DNA from: Hyposmocoma kahamanoa
Lineage: Eukaryota > Arthropoda > Insecta > Lepidoptera > Cosmopterigidae
Direction of reading: 5' to 3'
Assembly (NCBI RefSeq): GCF_003589595.1
Contig: NW_020653945.1
Location: forward strand, 8,537,932-8,601,931
Length of the DNA stretch: 64,000 nucleotides
Shown here in pieces: positions 1 through 12,312 of this stretch; position 1 is the stretch's first letter, and every line of letters starts with the position of its first letter. The position numbers were made by a program, and so were the translations under genes. Under the pieces are notes generated by a model that did no database searches, had not been told where the DNA came from, and worked only from the letters and a program-made list of their open reading frames with translations.

Positions 1-580
1 TAGGTAGGTATTAACCTAAATATTCCTACAGACACAGGGTTCTCCCTAATATTTTAGAATCAAATGTAAGAGCTATTACACACGGCCACTTTTAGCAGCG
101 ATGCAAACGCCATGCAGAAGCGATGCAGTCGCTAATCGTCTACCTTTACACACGCGCGCGATTTTAAGTAGCAATGCAAGTTCGCGACTGCATCGATGCA
201 AACGCGATCGAAACACTTGGGATTTAGAGGCGATTGTATCGATGCAATCGCCTATAAATTGCAAATGTAGTGATGTAATCGCGCGTTTCACGAACGCGCG
301 TTTGCATCGTTGCTTAAACTCCCTTTAAAAAAAACTTAAATTTTAAGGCCAATCATAAAATCTCAAATCTCAAATCAATGCAAACGCGCGACTGCATCGA
401 TACAAATGCGCGATTGCATCGATGCCATCGCCTCTGAATCCCAAGTGTTTCGATGCAATCGCGCGTTTGCATCGACGCAGTCGCGCGCTTGCATCGATGC
501 AGTCGCGCGCTTGCATCGCTGCTTAAACTCCCCTTAAAATAAACTTAAATTTTAAGGCCAATCATAAAATCGCTACCAGT
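1..580. repeat. Direct and inverted repeats rich in CGATGCAATCGCGCG
   Basis: The motif GCATCGATGCAATCGCG and close variants occur many times on both strands. A segment ending in 'ttaaattttaaggccaatca' appears twice, near 335-355 and 540-560, so the block holds an approximately 210 bp duplication. Part of 185-300 is repeated in inverted orientation at 405-500. This resembles the subterminal repeat-rich ends of a DNA transposon, or a short satellite, cut by the window edge. No coding signal; the open frames here are by-products of the repeat. Confidence 0.6.
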
Positions 581-3500
581 TGTATCATTTTCTTGTTTGA
601 TTGTACTTAATATATTAAAGAAACAATATTAATAACCTCTGACCCTGCCAAGTGGATTAGCCTGTATGAATGTAATACGACATGATAACTAATTAATAAT
701 ATACGCATAATTTGGTATAACAAATACCTGAACATGTACTTATAACGTCAAAAATTCTTTAATCAAGTCATAAAAATAATACGAACCAAATATCACAAAT
801 TATGTATATGTCCAATTTTACGACTCTCATATTTAAGCATAAAAATTATCGACTATAAAAATTTCAATATAATGGAATATTATAACTTCTTTCCCGAAAA
901 TGTGTCATTTTGCAGATGTGGGATTTTTACCCAAATAGATTTTTACCCTTTGATATCTAAATATTGCAAATACATCAGGTGAAGGTACCTACTTATTCTT
1001 ATATATCGTCTACGTCTACATGACACTGTACTGTTCAAAGCAGAGCAACAATAATAATATCGGTGTGGCATTTGAAGCGGTAACGAATATCATATGTTCG
1101 TGGCACTCTATTAGTCATTGAGCGGGAACTCGAGCACGGCTCACTGTGAACCATCAATCATGCGGTTCGGGTAAAGTGTTAATAATCGTTGCTAGCTCTA
1201 TTGTTTATTATTTATACCGACCCTACGACGCGTACTTAGTTTGTTGCTTAATATATCTTACATTTGTTTGCAATGGCATTTAGTAAATCAGATTGAAGAT
1301 ACAGGTAAGTATTTTACAGCAACAATCTGTAAAATGACTTCTTTTCAGGAAAGAAATTTAAAAATTCTTGGAATGAAATTAGTAGATAACTGTTTATGTT
1401 TAAAAAAACAGGAGAGTTATATAATTTGTCATTTATGTAGATATATGAAGTTTATTGACGACTATCACGATGTTGTACTACCATGAGATTAAATTATTTT
1501 TTTGTGTAATTACTCCATTATTTTGTTATAATAATTATTTATACAAATATCGAACACAGAGAAAAATTCATTCCATCCAATCGATCGATATTATGTAGAT
1601 ATAATTAGTTTCATGTAAGTAGTTCGTGTTATTTTTATTACTTTCCGGTAAAAGCACTGTTGACGTATGATCACTTGTGGGTATATACACCAAAGGTACG
1701 TAATCGATGGTTTGTTCATACAAAAATTAATGTATTGCATACTGGTCACAAGGTTGATGCGGCAGAACGACGAATGACATAATAATCATGTTGTTACCTC
1801 TTGACCGTTGACGGTTTTAAAATTACAATATACAACTGTGACTGTACACCAATGAACCATACCAAGCCTTATATCTTGATCTGTAAGGCTAGCCCTTGCG
1901 ACCTTGCGACCTTTATTTCGCTCTCGTGCAAGTCGCATCGCATATCGCATAGAGATCTCGCGCTTTATGTCGCTCGCGCACAAGTCGCGCCCTGTCATGC
2001 TAGCCCTACTGATCGAATGATTTCCTCTATTATCTAACATATATAATAAGTTATTATTATTAATAACTAATTATTAATTGATAACCTAAAAGCTAACCTT
2101 CTACTCGCAAACCCAGACTTCGAAGTGAACTGATATTAACATCTTTATAATTAGGTATCTACTACAATCCATAAACTGCAAAATCCATGAATATTAAATA
2201 CAGGTAGGTACCTACTTTAAATACGTATAGGACGTGGAGCATACGCAAGCTAACATGTACGAGTATAGATATTGCCCAAGGAATCCTCAAATCAAGGAAT
2301 TTTGCGTAAACTGCAACTACTCAATGACGAAATGCAATCAACATCTTTAAACAAATTCAGCAAACTCATTAAAAAAGCGATCGAGTTGAGAGAGGCGAAA
2401 TAAGTAAGCGAGCAACAAAACGCACTTTATCAGGTGGCAGCCGCTTTATCCCGCTAATGACCAACCCCTCCGATGTAATAAAAGTCGATATCAGCCTCGC
2501 AAGTTTGCTCCTGTGGGAAATTGTCTTGATACTTTAACATAGTCACGATAAAAATAGTTATAAATAAACATGCACTTTTAGTTAATATCCCCTATACCAA
2601 CATAACTTGCAGTTTTTCTGCATTTGAATTCGATTGGTAGGTTCATATCTGAAAGCAGAAGATTGTATGTATGGAACAAAGTGAACACGTTCGATACGCT
2701 TCCTTTCACGCGTTGTTTGTTCATTGAATGCTACTAAATAGCCCAACAATAGAATATCATATGGAACAAAGACGATATGATTATGGCTGTGATGATGAAT
2801 GCACGTGCTGCCGAAGGTCGCGAAAAATTTTTAACATTTCCTCAATGATATTTATTTAAACGCGAATTACAAAGTTACATTGAATCCAAAAAGGACCAAG
2901 ATCCTTTATCTAGACTGCATGCTCAGCGAAGCGCGGTCGAGAATTAGCGGCGGCGGGAAAGAAAAATGATTGTGACAGTCCGGCGAACACCACTAATGGA
3001 GTCTGCGTCGGCGAAATGCCCACTTAGAGGCGTAGCGCAGTGTGAACACGCCTTGTCCTGGGCGATACTCGCGATATTGTCAACGTCAGCTCACTCCATT
3101 CTCTGAGATCCTTTCAGCAATTTATTACATTTATCTTCTTTTGTTTACACGCCACGTTCCACTTACAAAAAATAGCAACTGGGTGCCATTAATCACTGCA
3201 TTAGACGATATCAAATACGACTATTGTTAATTAACTTTTATTTCGAAAATAAATATAAAGTTATAATCAGTATTCGATCGTTGAATCAATGATATACGAA
3301 ACTATAGTGGCCATTACCACTAATCTTAGCCTTAAAATGATCAACAGCCCGATAACGATATAATAGGGCGACTATCTGATGTGTGGATCTACTTAAATTC
3401 AAATCGGCATTGTAATGCGAAGGGCAATTTGAAACAAGTTGGAAGCCCGAGGCAATAACGGGGCTCCACCCCTACTATACACTCCCCTCACAAATTAAGT

Positions 3501-4500
3501 GTAAAACAAACCTAATGAAATTTAAATATCTCTCCCGACGCAATAACTGCACAAATAAAATCATGTCGCGAGGGAGAGTAATCGCTTCCATTGTATACAC
3601 ATTGTACGGAATTATGGCACTAGGAAGCTGGAACTGTGTCGCAGTGAGAATTTCTCATAGTGCCTATTGATCGCGGCGGATTGCGAACGCAGTGAGTGTG
3701 ACAAGGTAACAAGGGTCAGAGTTGGCGTAAGAAGGGGCGGGCTGCTCTCGAGACACTAATAGAGTAATAGGCTCGAGGGTGATAGGCAAACCTCTCATTG
3801 TTGGCTTGTTAGGGAATTATTCGCTAACAGACTTACTGTGTGGAGCTGAAATCTCGCGGTGGCTGCACTGCGTTGTTATTAGATGATCGAATTTTGTTGT
3901 TTGCATTAGAATTAGACTGGATGGGTAAAAAATTTTAAACTTGTACTAAACTTTATTGAGATTTTCAAGAAAGACAAGGGCAAGGGAAAGATCTATTTTA
4001 AACAATTCAGTAGGTTACATCGTCTTTTCGTCTATGACATTAAAAAAACATGTTCCACGTAAAACAGAGACGCGGAAACATTATTATTCTACCAGATTGA
4101 ACAGGGAATCCAAACGAACCTTTTAAAAAAACGCCGCCCTCAAAGGGAAGGATACTAATTTTCTTTTAAGTTTAAAAGAAGCTTCCTTTCAAGAAGTGGA
4201 AAAAAGTTACAATCGAAAAGGAAATTTGCGTTTTAAATCCTCTAATGAAGCTGAGAAGTTGGTAATGGAGGGGCGAAAGGCTGCGGGGAAATTGAGGAAA
4301 AAACTTGAAACGGTCAATGCTTGAGCAAAGTCGAGAAAGAATAAAAACCACAATTTCCTTTTGCATACAACAACGACGCAAGGTTCAAAATTGTATAAAT
4401 TGAATCCTTGTACGTGACTCCAATACACGACGAATTTTTATTTAAAAAATCTAGTACAACACAAATAAAGCGAACAAAAATCATCGCCATCATCCATTTA
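581..4500. other. No gene recognised; AT-rich sequence with repeat debris
   Basis: Both strands were read for long frames, splice-joined coding blocks and known protein motifs; none was convincing. Bases 1495-1595 match the distal end of the SINE family described at 12655-13480. Short open frames at 1241-1486, 1786-2040 and 3042-3230 have no recognisable protein content. Confidence 0.5.
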
Positions 4501-4504
4501 TACG

Positions 4505-4795
4505 TTTTTAGTTGGGCACGGGTCTCCTCTCAGGCGAGGGTTTAGGTCATCCTCCGCCACGCTAGCCCAATGGGGGTTGGGGACTTCACACGTTTTCCTT
4601 CTTCGACGAGCATGTTTCATCACGATGTTTTCCTTCAAAAAGCTCATAAGTTTTAAATTCAATTTCGCACATTCCGAGAAATAAATGTATAATTATATTT
4701 AAACGATAAATTCCGAGAAACTCAAATGTGCGCCCGGGTTCGAAACCACGGCCTCTGCTTGAGAATAGGTAGGTGAAACAGACTAACACGGCTTT
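4505..4795 (-). repeat. tRNA-like SINE, family 3
   Basis: Read on the minus strand it begins with a tRNA-like head containing a box-B-like GGGTTCGAA near 4740. It continues through 'gatgaaac' and ends near the 'gagacccgtgcccaac' motif at 4515. Two relatives lie at 57690-57885 and 58170-58385. The tRNA-like internal promoter plus dispersed copies supports a SINE, not a tRNA gene. Confidence 0.6.
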
Positions 4796-5334
4796 GTAAA
4801 ATACCTAAGATACAAAAATAATTCAAATTAAAATCACATTAAAAATGCTTTTGTAACAAAATTTATTCACATAAATAATTGTTTTTACATAAAATATTAT
4901 GAGGAGTACAATGTCTAGCGCAGACCGGTGTGGGCATAATGTAATAGACTACATGATTTTTTATCGCAATAATCACATCACATGAATATGTTGCAATCGA
5001 ACTTGAAGTTCGTTCCTAAACACCCCAAGTAACACCACATAATAATGAGTGGAGTTGAGATGGGTATTGTTTGGTGACACTAAAGGGTGACGTCATATAC
5101 ATATATTGCCGTTTCTCTCCAGCATATTTTTGAAGAGCTTTCTGCACGCATCAAATGTTTGACCATAAATTGAAGTCTATTTTTATGATAATAAAAAGAT
5201 TTTATTTTTGATTACATTAATTGTACGGAAATGGTTTGTTGTTCAACTACATTTATTTAGCCCAATACTGCCGTTGATTAATGAACCTGAACACCAGACC
5301 ATATTTGAGCAATTTGCAAGTTACATTTCTCTAC

Positions 5335-5478
5335 CTAATTTCGGTGGCAATTTTTATTATTTAAGTACTCGTCGTGGAATATTAAATAACGTTTCAGGAT
5401 ACTACACTCAAATATTAAATAATACTTTATGATAATATTCTAGAATATTTAAATAATAAAAATTGCCACCGAAATTAG
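5335..5478. repeat. Palindromic MITE, copy 1 (144 bp)
   Basis: It starts CTAATTTCGGTGGCAATTTT and ends with the reverse complement, so the element can fold on itself almost completely. A second copy lies at 6856-7003. No coding capacity and no clear target duplication. Confidence 0.75.
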
Positions 5479-5954
5479 ATTGAGAAAACTAATCTGAAAA
5501 TTGCCTATTTGCGTCGTCTGAAGACTGAATATTTAAAGTGGTTTCAAAGCCGTGTGGTATACACTTTACTAATATCATTAAAAAATACACTGTAAGTTAT
5601 ACGACGTTAAGTTCGTATGTTCGTTAGTACTAATTTAGTGCTGAGGCATTTAAAGAGAACATTTAACTACATACTACTTAAAATACTAAAAATTAGAAGC
5701 AGAATAAAAAATAACTAACTTTTGTAGTTGCGATTACATTTTGCCCAACACTGGCACAGATTGTAGTAAATACAAATTATATTAAAAAAAATTAGAAGTA
5801 CACATTCTAGCAGTTACACTAGCACCGACAAAATTATTCGACTAGGATTATATTACAGAACAATGTATAAATGAAATTCGTGCAGATATTTTAGTGTGAA
5901 AACTTTATTTTTAACTACAAGTATAATGGAAGTTCGAGAAGAATGGACAAATTT

Positions 5955-6360
5955 CACATTTTTTGTAAAAATACTCCACTACTTCGTTATGCAAAGATCG
6001 AAGAAACAAAGAAAAATTCCTTCAATCTTACCGAATCTGAACCAGCGCCTGTTGCCAAACCGCTCTTACTAACTGAGCTACAGACAGAACAAATTTTACG
6101 AGTTTTTCTATGTGTTTGTTGCAGATCTTTGTATAATATAATAACACACACACTCAAAGCCCCGCACTAGGAAACCCTGTATTGCAGGTGCCATGGACAC
6201 ACATAGACAACCACAAATCAAACCCAAACTCACGAGATAAATAAATGAAGACCACACAAATATTTCTCCCGCCCCAGTAATCGAACCCGGGGCAACTGCG
6301 TGGTAACGTAGTTTCAACGACTTTTTAGTCGCCTGCGCCACCTGTGAGGGACTTAAGAAC
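5955..6360 (-). repeat. tRNA-derived SINE, family 2, split by another SINE
   Basis: On the minus strand there is a tRNA-like head, with the forward-strand complement reading 'cttactaactgagctac', and a body ending in a conserved 'cgactttttagtcg' palindrome near 6320. The body is interrupted at about 6150-6312 by a family 1 SINE. A plus-strand fragment of the same family follows at 6370-6465. Confidence 0.6.
6150..6312 (-). repeat. tRNA-derived SINE, family 1, head truncated
   Basis: Reverse complement of the family 1 body (ACCCGCGACACAGGGTTTCC-like tail, 'gggagaaatatttgt' middle, box B GGTTCGATT). It is nested in the family 2 SINE, so it inserted later. Confidence 0.65.
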
Positions 6361-6855
6361 TGTAAAAAACTTATGTAGCTCAGGTGTCGTAACAGATGCT
6401 TGTTTGAGTCCAGTCAACCGAAAGAAATTATATTTATGTTGCTCAATCTTTATATCAATAATAATATAATGGAAATTTTAAGCGTGTACACTATTTATAT
6501 TAATTACGAATAAATAGCGTAGACTGAATGAGACATTATAAACAGAAGTTTGTAATAAAATAAGGTTTTGTAAACAACACATATATATTTACTTTAATAA
6601 ATTACAAGCTGACAATAATAATTCCTAATACATACTGATTGAAATATATAATTGATATTTTATTTACACAAATTCAGGCACTTTTGTGAACATGTATAAT
6701 ATACATGTTTCTACTAGTATTGTAGATTTATTATATGATGGAAAATAGAAAGAAATTAAAATATATATTCACGTTACACGCAAAAAGTGCCGAAAGTGAA
6801 AAAAAAAACCTATTGAACAATCATTGCAGGATAATTTTCACGTTAGTTTTGTCTA

Positions 6856-7003
6856 CTAATTTCGGTGGCAATTTTTATTATTTGAGTATATTATTGTGAA
6901 ATATTAAATAATAATATTTCAGGCTACTACACTCGAATATTAAATAATTCTTCATGACAAGATTCTAGAATCTTGAAATAATAGAAATTGCCACTGAAAT
7001 TAG
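6856..7003. repeat. Palindromic MITE, copy 2
   Basis: Same CTAATTTCGGTGGCAATTTT terminal inverted repeat as 5335-5478, with a diverged centre. TA dinucleotides lie just outside both ends, at or within one base of the repeat, which is compatible with a Tc1/mariner-type insertion, but copy 1 does not show this cleanly. Confidence 0.7.
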
Positions 7004-7206
7004 GTACAAAAAACGGAGCTGAATATTATCCTGTATATCCGTACTGTACTGAATATTAGCCTGTAATATTTTTGTAGGTTACATACACCATTTCACCCTA
7101 CGCCTCGACTCAAAACATGGTAACTGCCCGCTAATCTGTTTCGGTTTCAACCAAAGCGTCACCAAACGATATCATATGGCATCATATCGTTCCATTCCTC
7201 ATATGT

Positions 7207-7436
7207 TCCCCTCATGAAAGAATGGCATAAGTGGAGTTACGTCATACATGTTTATTGCTCCATAATATACAGAAAAATATAATCCACATTCTCTCGTATT
7301 CTTGTAACTCTATCTATAATATTAGTCGATGAGTTACAAGAATTGGAGAGGATGTAGGTTGTATTTTTCTGTATTTAATGAAGCACTAAACGTTTTTGAC
7401 ATAACTCAACTTATGCCATTCTTCCACGAGGGGTGC
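7207..7436. repeat. Palindromic MITE with CCCCTCATG ends, copy 1
   Basis: Left end 'cccctcatgaaagaatggc' is matched by its inverted partner 'gccattcttccacgagggg' at the right. The arms continue inward through 'attgctcc' and 'agaaaaat'. Relatives lie at 25374-25560 (arm deleted) and 38862-39069. Confidence 0.75.
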
Positions 7437-7584
7437 GTTAGTTGACATTTTTATCGTAATCGAGTAAAATACACAAATAATTTAATATTTGTTTATATTT
7501 TTTATATAATCTTGTTTTCTATACAACGTAATTAATGTGTGTGAGAAATAAATGATTTAAATCATCATATATATTTTACCCAGC

Positions 7585-7990
7585 TTTCAAAAGCAAACAT
7601 TCGGCACTAGCTCAACGGTTTTCACTGTCTGTGGTGAATGAGGAGATAGGATCAATTAGAGAAATGAACTGTTCTATGTATATTGGTTATGGTCTGTGTG
7701 TTCTGGGGCACTTACCCCGGAGTGAATGCCGTTACTCTAGAACTCGTGAAATAGGGAATTCCCTAATTTGGGACCAGATAATTGGTGTTATTGTCTGGCA
7801 CATTATTAACACTAATCGTTGTAACTATACCTTTTTTATATCTTTGATGCCATCGGTGACCCAACGGATAGGAGATTCTATTCCCGGTAGAAACAATTTG
7901 TAAAATGAACTTTCCTAAATTAGTTGTGGTTCGGGCGCTTTGGGTAGTGCCCCAGTGTAAATTCCGTTGCTCTGGTACTCACAGTACAGT
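7585..7990. other. Probable transposon remnant, class unknown
   Basis: Two similar blocks ('gtgaatgccgttactctaga' near 7723 and a related 'aaattccgttgctctggtac' near 7958) suggest an imperfect internal duplication. The open frame 7631-7903 has no recognisable domain. Confidence 0.3.
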
Positions 7991-8019
7991 CAACAAGACT
8001 TTGTTAATAAAGCAGTCTT

Positions 8020-8785
8020 CTTGGGAGTGACCTTAGATACTAAACTTCAATGGTTTCCACATATATCTTCCCTGGCCAGCAGATTAAGCTCCGCTGCATA
8101 CGCAGCATACGTGAGCTTACCGATGTTAGTACTGCTAGACTAGTTTAGTTACTTCCATAGTATAATGTCCTACGGGATTCTCATGTGGGGTAAAGCGACA
8201 GATAATCAAACCATATTTGTATTGCAAAAACGAGCGATTCGTTCTGTGTACCGTCTAGGCTCTCGGGTTTCTCTCAAAGGAAAGTTTAAGGAGACGGGTA
8301 CCATGGCTGTGGCATCACAGTACATTTACTCAAATATTTTATATGCCCGTAAAAATATACATAATTTCAATAAGTAAGAAGATATCCCACGGGTACCACG
8401 ATTTCGTTTAACCAAGGTAAACAACTCCTTTATGGGGAACTGTATACGTTTTTACAATAAGATTCCGGAGCATATATTAAGTTTATCATTTCCTAAGTTT
8501 AAAAACTACATTAAAAATATTTTGACCGAAAAATCATATTACAAAATTGAATACTACGTGTTAGATACAGATGTATGGAAAGACGACATGGCTCAAGAAT
8601 CCACACAAATTTGATTCAAAGTGTATTCCATAGCATTTAAGTTTATTTGAAAAGAGCAATCCCTAGAGTTTCTTGCTCGTTCTTCTCAGGGAGGTCAGCG
8701 TAGTGAACGAGCAGTAGCTTAAATGTGACGTTTTCAAGTGTAAATTTATTTTACCTATGGAATAAATAATCTTTGACTTTGAACA
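8020..8785 (+). mobile_element. 5'-truncated jockey/CR1-like non-LTR retrotransposon, 3' end
   Basis: Translation across 8020-8614 gives the C-terminal region of a non-LTR reverse transcriptase. Visible are a LGVTLD block typical of the thumb region, then MSYGILMWGKA, FVLQKRAIRSVY and, after a frame interruption near 8377, NNSFMGNCIRFYNKIP. The frame stops at 8614 and is followed by an untranslated tail ending in 'aataaataatctttgac', typical of the short repetitive 3' tails of these elements. Stops and a frame change mean it is inactive. Clade assignment is by motif memory only. Confidence 0.75.
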
Positions 8786-8870
8786 GCACATCAAGCTATA
8801 CACTTTTGTTCGAATAGTCGCCGCCAGTGAAACGGAACACGAACAGTCAATGTGTAGCTTGATGTGCTGC
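8784..8870. repeat. Short hairpin directly after the retrotransposon tail
   Basis: 'agcacatcaagctatacac' is followed about 65 bases later by 'gtgtagcttgatgtgct', and pairing continues weakly inward. Probably a fold-back remnant. Confidence 0.6.
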
Positions 8871-9054
8871 AGTCTGTACAATTCTTCACTTTGAGACTAG
8901 GTAATTGGTGTGATTTTCTAGCACATTATTATTATTTACTATAGAATGACTATAATTCTTTTTCTTCTTTTTCTTTTAAATGTTATGGTCCCCATGCGTT
9001 TTTACTCAAAAATCGACCAGTGCATTTCGACACTGAGAGGAGAATCTACAAATC

Positions 9055-10760
9055 TCTTATAGGATGGACAAAAATAAAGGCAAGGAGCTGCCTTAATTAC
9101 AAAATGAACGTGCATATCTAAATAAAAATTGAACGCTACAAATAGCGGATTTCTTTAGTGTTGTATCATAATCTATCGATAAATCATTATCGATATGCAA
9201 ATGTATCGCTTGAATGTTGACTGTTTTTTTTTTGTTTCTTTAGTTTACTGTAATCAAAGTATGATTAAAACGTTTGATTAAAGTAGATCAATATTCCATT
9301 TGGGAATATCTTGTTCTGTTTCTACGAATAATCGATCCTGATTATTCGCAGAAATAGAACAAGATGACATTTTGTTAATTTATATGTACTTTCTTTGTTT
9401 TGTGTTAATTGTGGCAATTTTTTTTAATTGCATTAAAAAACCAGTATGCATTTCGTATGCGCACGAACAAGCGTGTGTACACTATTGGCCGAACGCCTTT
9501 GATTTGTGATAAGCGCCAAATGAGCTCTATACACGTTGGCGCTCGCCTTCACTCGGTCAGCTAGGCAGTTAGAGTGACACCGAACGATGACAAGACAAGA
9601 CAAATAGGCTATGTATAGTTGGTATTGGCCTTCACCCGGCAACGTTGGATAAACATATCATTGTATTGCTGGCTTTAAAAGACAGAATTTTTAGTATTAC
9701 AGTTGTCAGCCAGTGGGAAAAAATCGGAAACGAGTGGATAATTCTATTTTCAGGAACTGAGAATGCCTAGTAAATGAGTCTTGTTGAATCTAAACTAAAT
9801 ATAAAATTATTTACCAATAAACCTAATGATGGAATTGCATTATCATGTAATCTAGTTACATTCAAAGTTCTGTTGAAATTTGACTCTTCAAAATGAAAAG
9901 AATAAATGAAGATGGCCTTTGATCCAATGTTTATATTCGGCACTCCTATGATTTCCAACCATTCTTTTTTCTTTTTCATTTGTAGGTAAACTTGAAATAA
10001 TAAAAATAATAATAAAAACGCATTTTTATTAATACCTAATTGTTCTCACTGTCAATATTTTTGTCCATTTTATTACTATCCATGCAAATAATTCAATAAA
10101 ACACTTGGAAAAACATTTGTTTTGACATTGGATGTATTTCCCTTTGACAACCGTATCATGTACCTCATGTACTGCGAAATGAACACAATTGCCATTTAAG
10201 ATTTTATAGTCTTTGTTTAACTACTGCGTGCCGTCGTAAGCTAAAAGAGATAGCGTTACATTGATTTGTGTCAAACACGGGAATCGAAAATACGTAACGT
10301 CACCTTAAATGTCAACTGTACTGATTTTGCCATTTTTGTAGTACCCTTTGATAGCCGTATTCGGTTGTCAAAGGGAAGTACATCAAATGTCAAAACCAAT
10401 TTTAGTGAACTATTCGCATGAATTGTAATGAAATGGGAACATTGTCATTGTTGTCAATGAAAACATTGACAGTGAGAACAATTGAGTATTGGTAAAAATG
10501 CATCGTTGCAGCATTAAGGGGTGCGCCAGTAGAAAAAGCTGAATACAACCGAATGTTACATTACACGGCATGTGTTATTTTTCTGCCTATAAATCATACA
10601 ATAGCCCAAATATCTCATGTAATTAGACTCATTTAAGTAGTTTATTCATAAGTCTTGCCGAATTTTGCTTTGGTTACTTTAAATTGCCTGTTTATTAGTA
10701 TATTTTGATGATTGTTGATAACGATTATTTTGAGATAGTCTTGTTCTTGTAAGCTAACAT
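9055..10760. repeat. Copy of a large unclassified transposon with internal inverted segments
   Basis: It begins with an AGGATGGA-type end and shares ordered blocks with 18008-18960 and 19113-21764. These include a 'taatctatcgataaatcatt'-like block, the 'cactcggtcagctaggc' block, the 'tcacccggcaacgtt' block and a pyrimidine-rich 'cttttttctttttcatttgt' block. Around 10345-10760 some blocks recur in inverted order. No transposase frame is visible, so it is non-autonomous or degraded. Confidence 0.6.
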
Positions 10761-11336
10761 ATTATCGATATTCCGTGAGTGTAAGTTGAGCTTAAGACAA
10801 CGACAGAGAACCTACACAGACTACAGAACCATGTTTTTAAATATAAATTTACACAGCACATGCACAAAGGGAGTATATCATATATACTCGATGGGATGAT
10901 TATTCATTGATAGAATTACTTGACACGAGCCACAGAAAAATGAGATTGACAGATGACAACATGATATGAAGTGCTGAATTGAAATATATTTCCTATGTTC
11001 AATGACGAGCAAAGCCCCTAAATAAATAAAGATTAACAAATATGTATATTTCCTTAAAGAACTTGTCTATTTATTCGTAACAGAAGAGAGGAACGAAATT
11101 ATGAGTCAAGATTTTTAGGCGATTTTATTACAGAAAGAAACTAGTGAAAATGTAATTTTTAAAATTCGTTGAATTATTTCTAAATAACCAAGATTTATCA
11201 ATTTCTTTAAAGACTTCGATTCGTAAAAATACTCAACGATACAAACGTTTTATAAACAAGTATTATTAAAAATATTTATCTTACTTGTATATAACAATTT
11301 CAAAATACCATTCTGTTGGATAAGGTCCGTTTCACA

Positions 11337-11972
11337 TAGACTATAGTCCATTTGTTTAAGTACTTAACTAAATGTAAACAATCTTGTTACATCTTTTTAC
11401 ATGAAACATATGCTTTACAAATCAATAGGTATAAAATTTCATAAGAAGCTAAATATTTGTATTTTGTATTTGAAAGTAAGTAAAAATCATTTTACAAATG
11501 TATGTTTCGTGATTTGACGTAGACAATCGCGATACAGCTAGTCCACCAATTTAAAGCCACTGTGCTCGGAGTTTCTCTGAATGATAAAATTGGTAATGAG
11601 GTCATCCGACAGAGAACCAAGGTCACCGACTTAGATCGTGCAATAAGCAAGCTGAAGTGGTAGTAGGCTGGCCATATCTGTCGAAGAACCGATAACCGAT
11701 GGGGAAAACGAGTTCTAGAGTGGAGATCGCGACTCGGCAAACGTAGTGTAGGACGCCTTCCGGCCAGGTGGAGCGACGACCTGCGAAAGGTTGCTAACGG
11801 AAAATGGATGCGACAAGCTGAGGCACGGGCGAAATGGCGCAAATTGGGGAAGGCCTATGTCCAGCAGTGGACTACGACAGGTTGATGATGTTGATGAATG
11901 TATATTTCATTAAATAGACATCCCAAGATTGTTTACATTTAGTTAAGTACCTAAACATATGGTCTAACTACT
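11337..11972. repeat. Inverted repeat enclosing a retrotransposon tail
   Basis: The left arm (11337-11388) and right arm (11923-11972) are near-perfect reverse complements over about 40 bases, centred on 'acttaactaaatgtaaacaa'. The interior is mostly an RTE-like fragment, so a fold-back element was probably invaded by a retrotransposon. Confidence 0.65.
11490..11895 (+). mobile_element. RTE-like non-LTR retrotransposon, 3' fragment
   Basis: Plus-strand translation between about 11640 and 11885 gives AGHICRRTDNRW, LGKRSVGRLPARWSDD and AKWRKLGKAYVQQWTT. This is the strongly conserved C-terminal region of insect RTE-type reverse transcriptases. It ends in a short ATGTTG-type simple repeat. There is a stop where the conserved WAGH block begins and the 5' part is missing, so it is dead. 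Confidence 0.75.
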
Positions 11973-12026
11973 AAAAATATTTGAAGTAACATTAAGTAAT
12001 ATAAACATTGGTAGTTTGTACTAGAA

Positions 12027-12032
12027 TTTATT
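12027..12032 (-). promoter_or_regulatory. Candidate ABCF1 polyadenylation signal
   Basis: AATAAA on the minus strand (tttatt on the plus strand), about 180 bases past the ABCF1 stop codon. Position and sequence fit; the cleavage site is not shown. Confidence 0.5.
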
Positions 12033-12210
12033 TTGATAGGACAAACAGAAGGCAGTACGCAGTCGTATAGTGTGCATTATTAGTGAATTTAAAAAAAATG
12101 TGCACCGTTTTTTGTGCATATAGAAAATTTTCACGAATCGGTCCTTTACCAGAAATTTGACGACACTATATACGACAATACAATCCGGATAAATACCGTG
12201 GTACACAGGT

Positions 12211-12312
12211 CTATTGCTGCACAGCAGCGTTAGCAATGATGGATGGTGAGTTAATGGTCTCTCCCAGACTTTCCAGAAGTTCTTTTCTGTAGTCGTCGAA
12301 ATCTCCTTCCAA
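12211..12312 (-). CDS. ABCF1: ABCF1 exon 18 (C-terminus and stop)
   Basis: Encodes [18 protein letters not shown] and a short tail, then TAG. It matches the conserved GDF-DYR end of ABCF1. The acceptor is 'tttaacag', phase 0. It lies 1.67 kb from exon 17 beyond an inverted SINE pair, so simple gene finders could miss it. Confidence 0.93.
   Translation of the reverse strand: MEGDFDDYRKELLESLGETINSPSIIANAAVQQ

Noticed and set aside
1..580. CRISPR-like array of short repeats
   Set aside because: Repeats occur on both strands with irregular spacing and no unique spacers, in a eukaryotic genome.
10860..10905. Third copy of the CATCGAGTAT MITE
   Set aside because: Only about 15 bases near one tip match; too little to support a copy.
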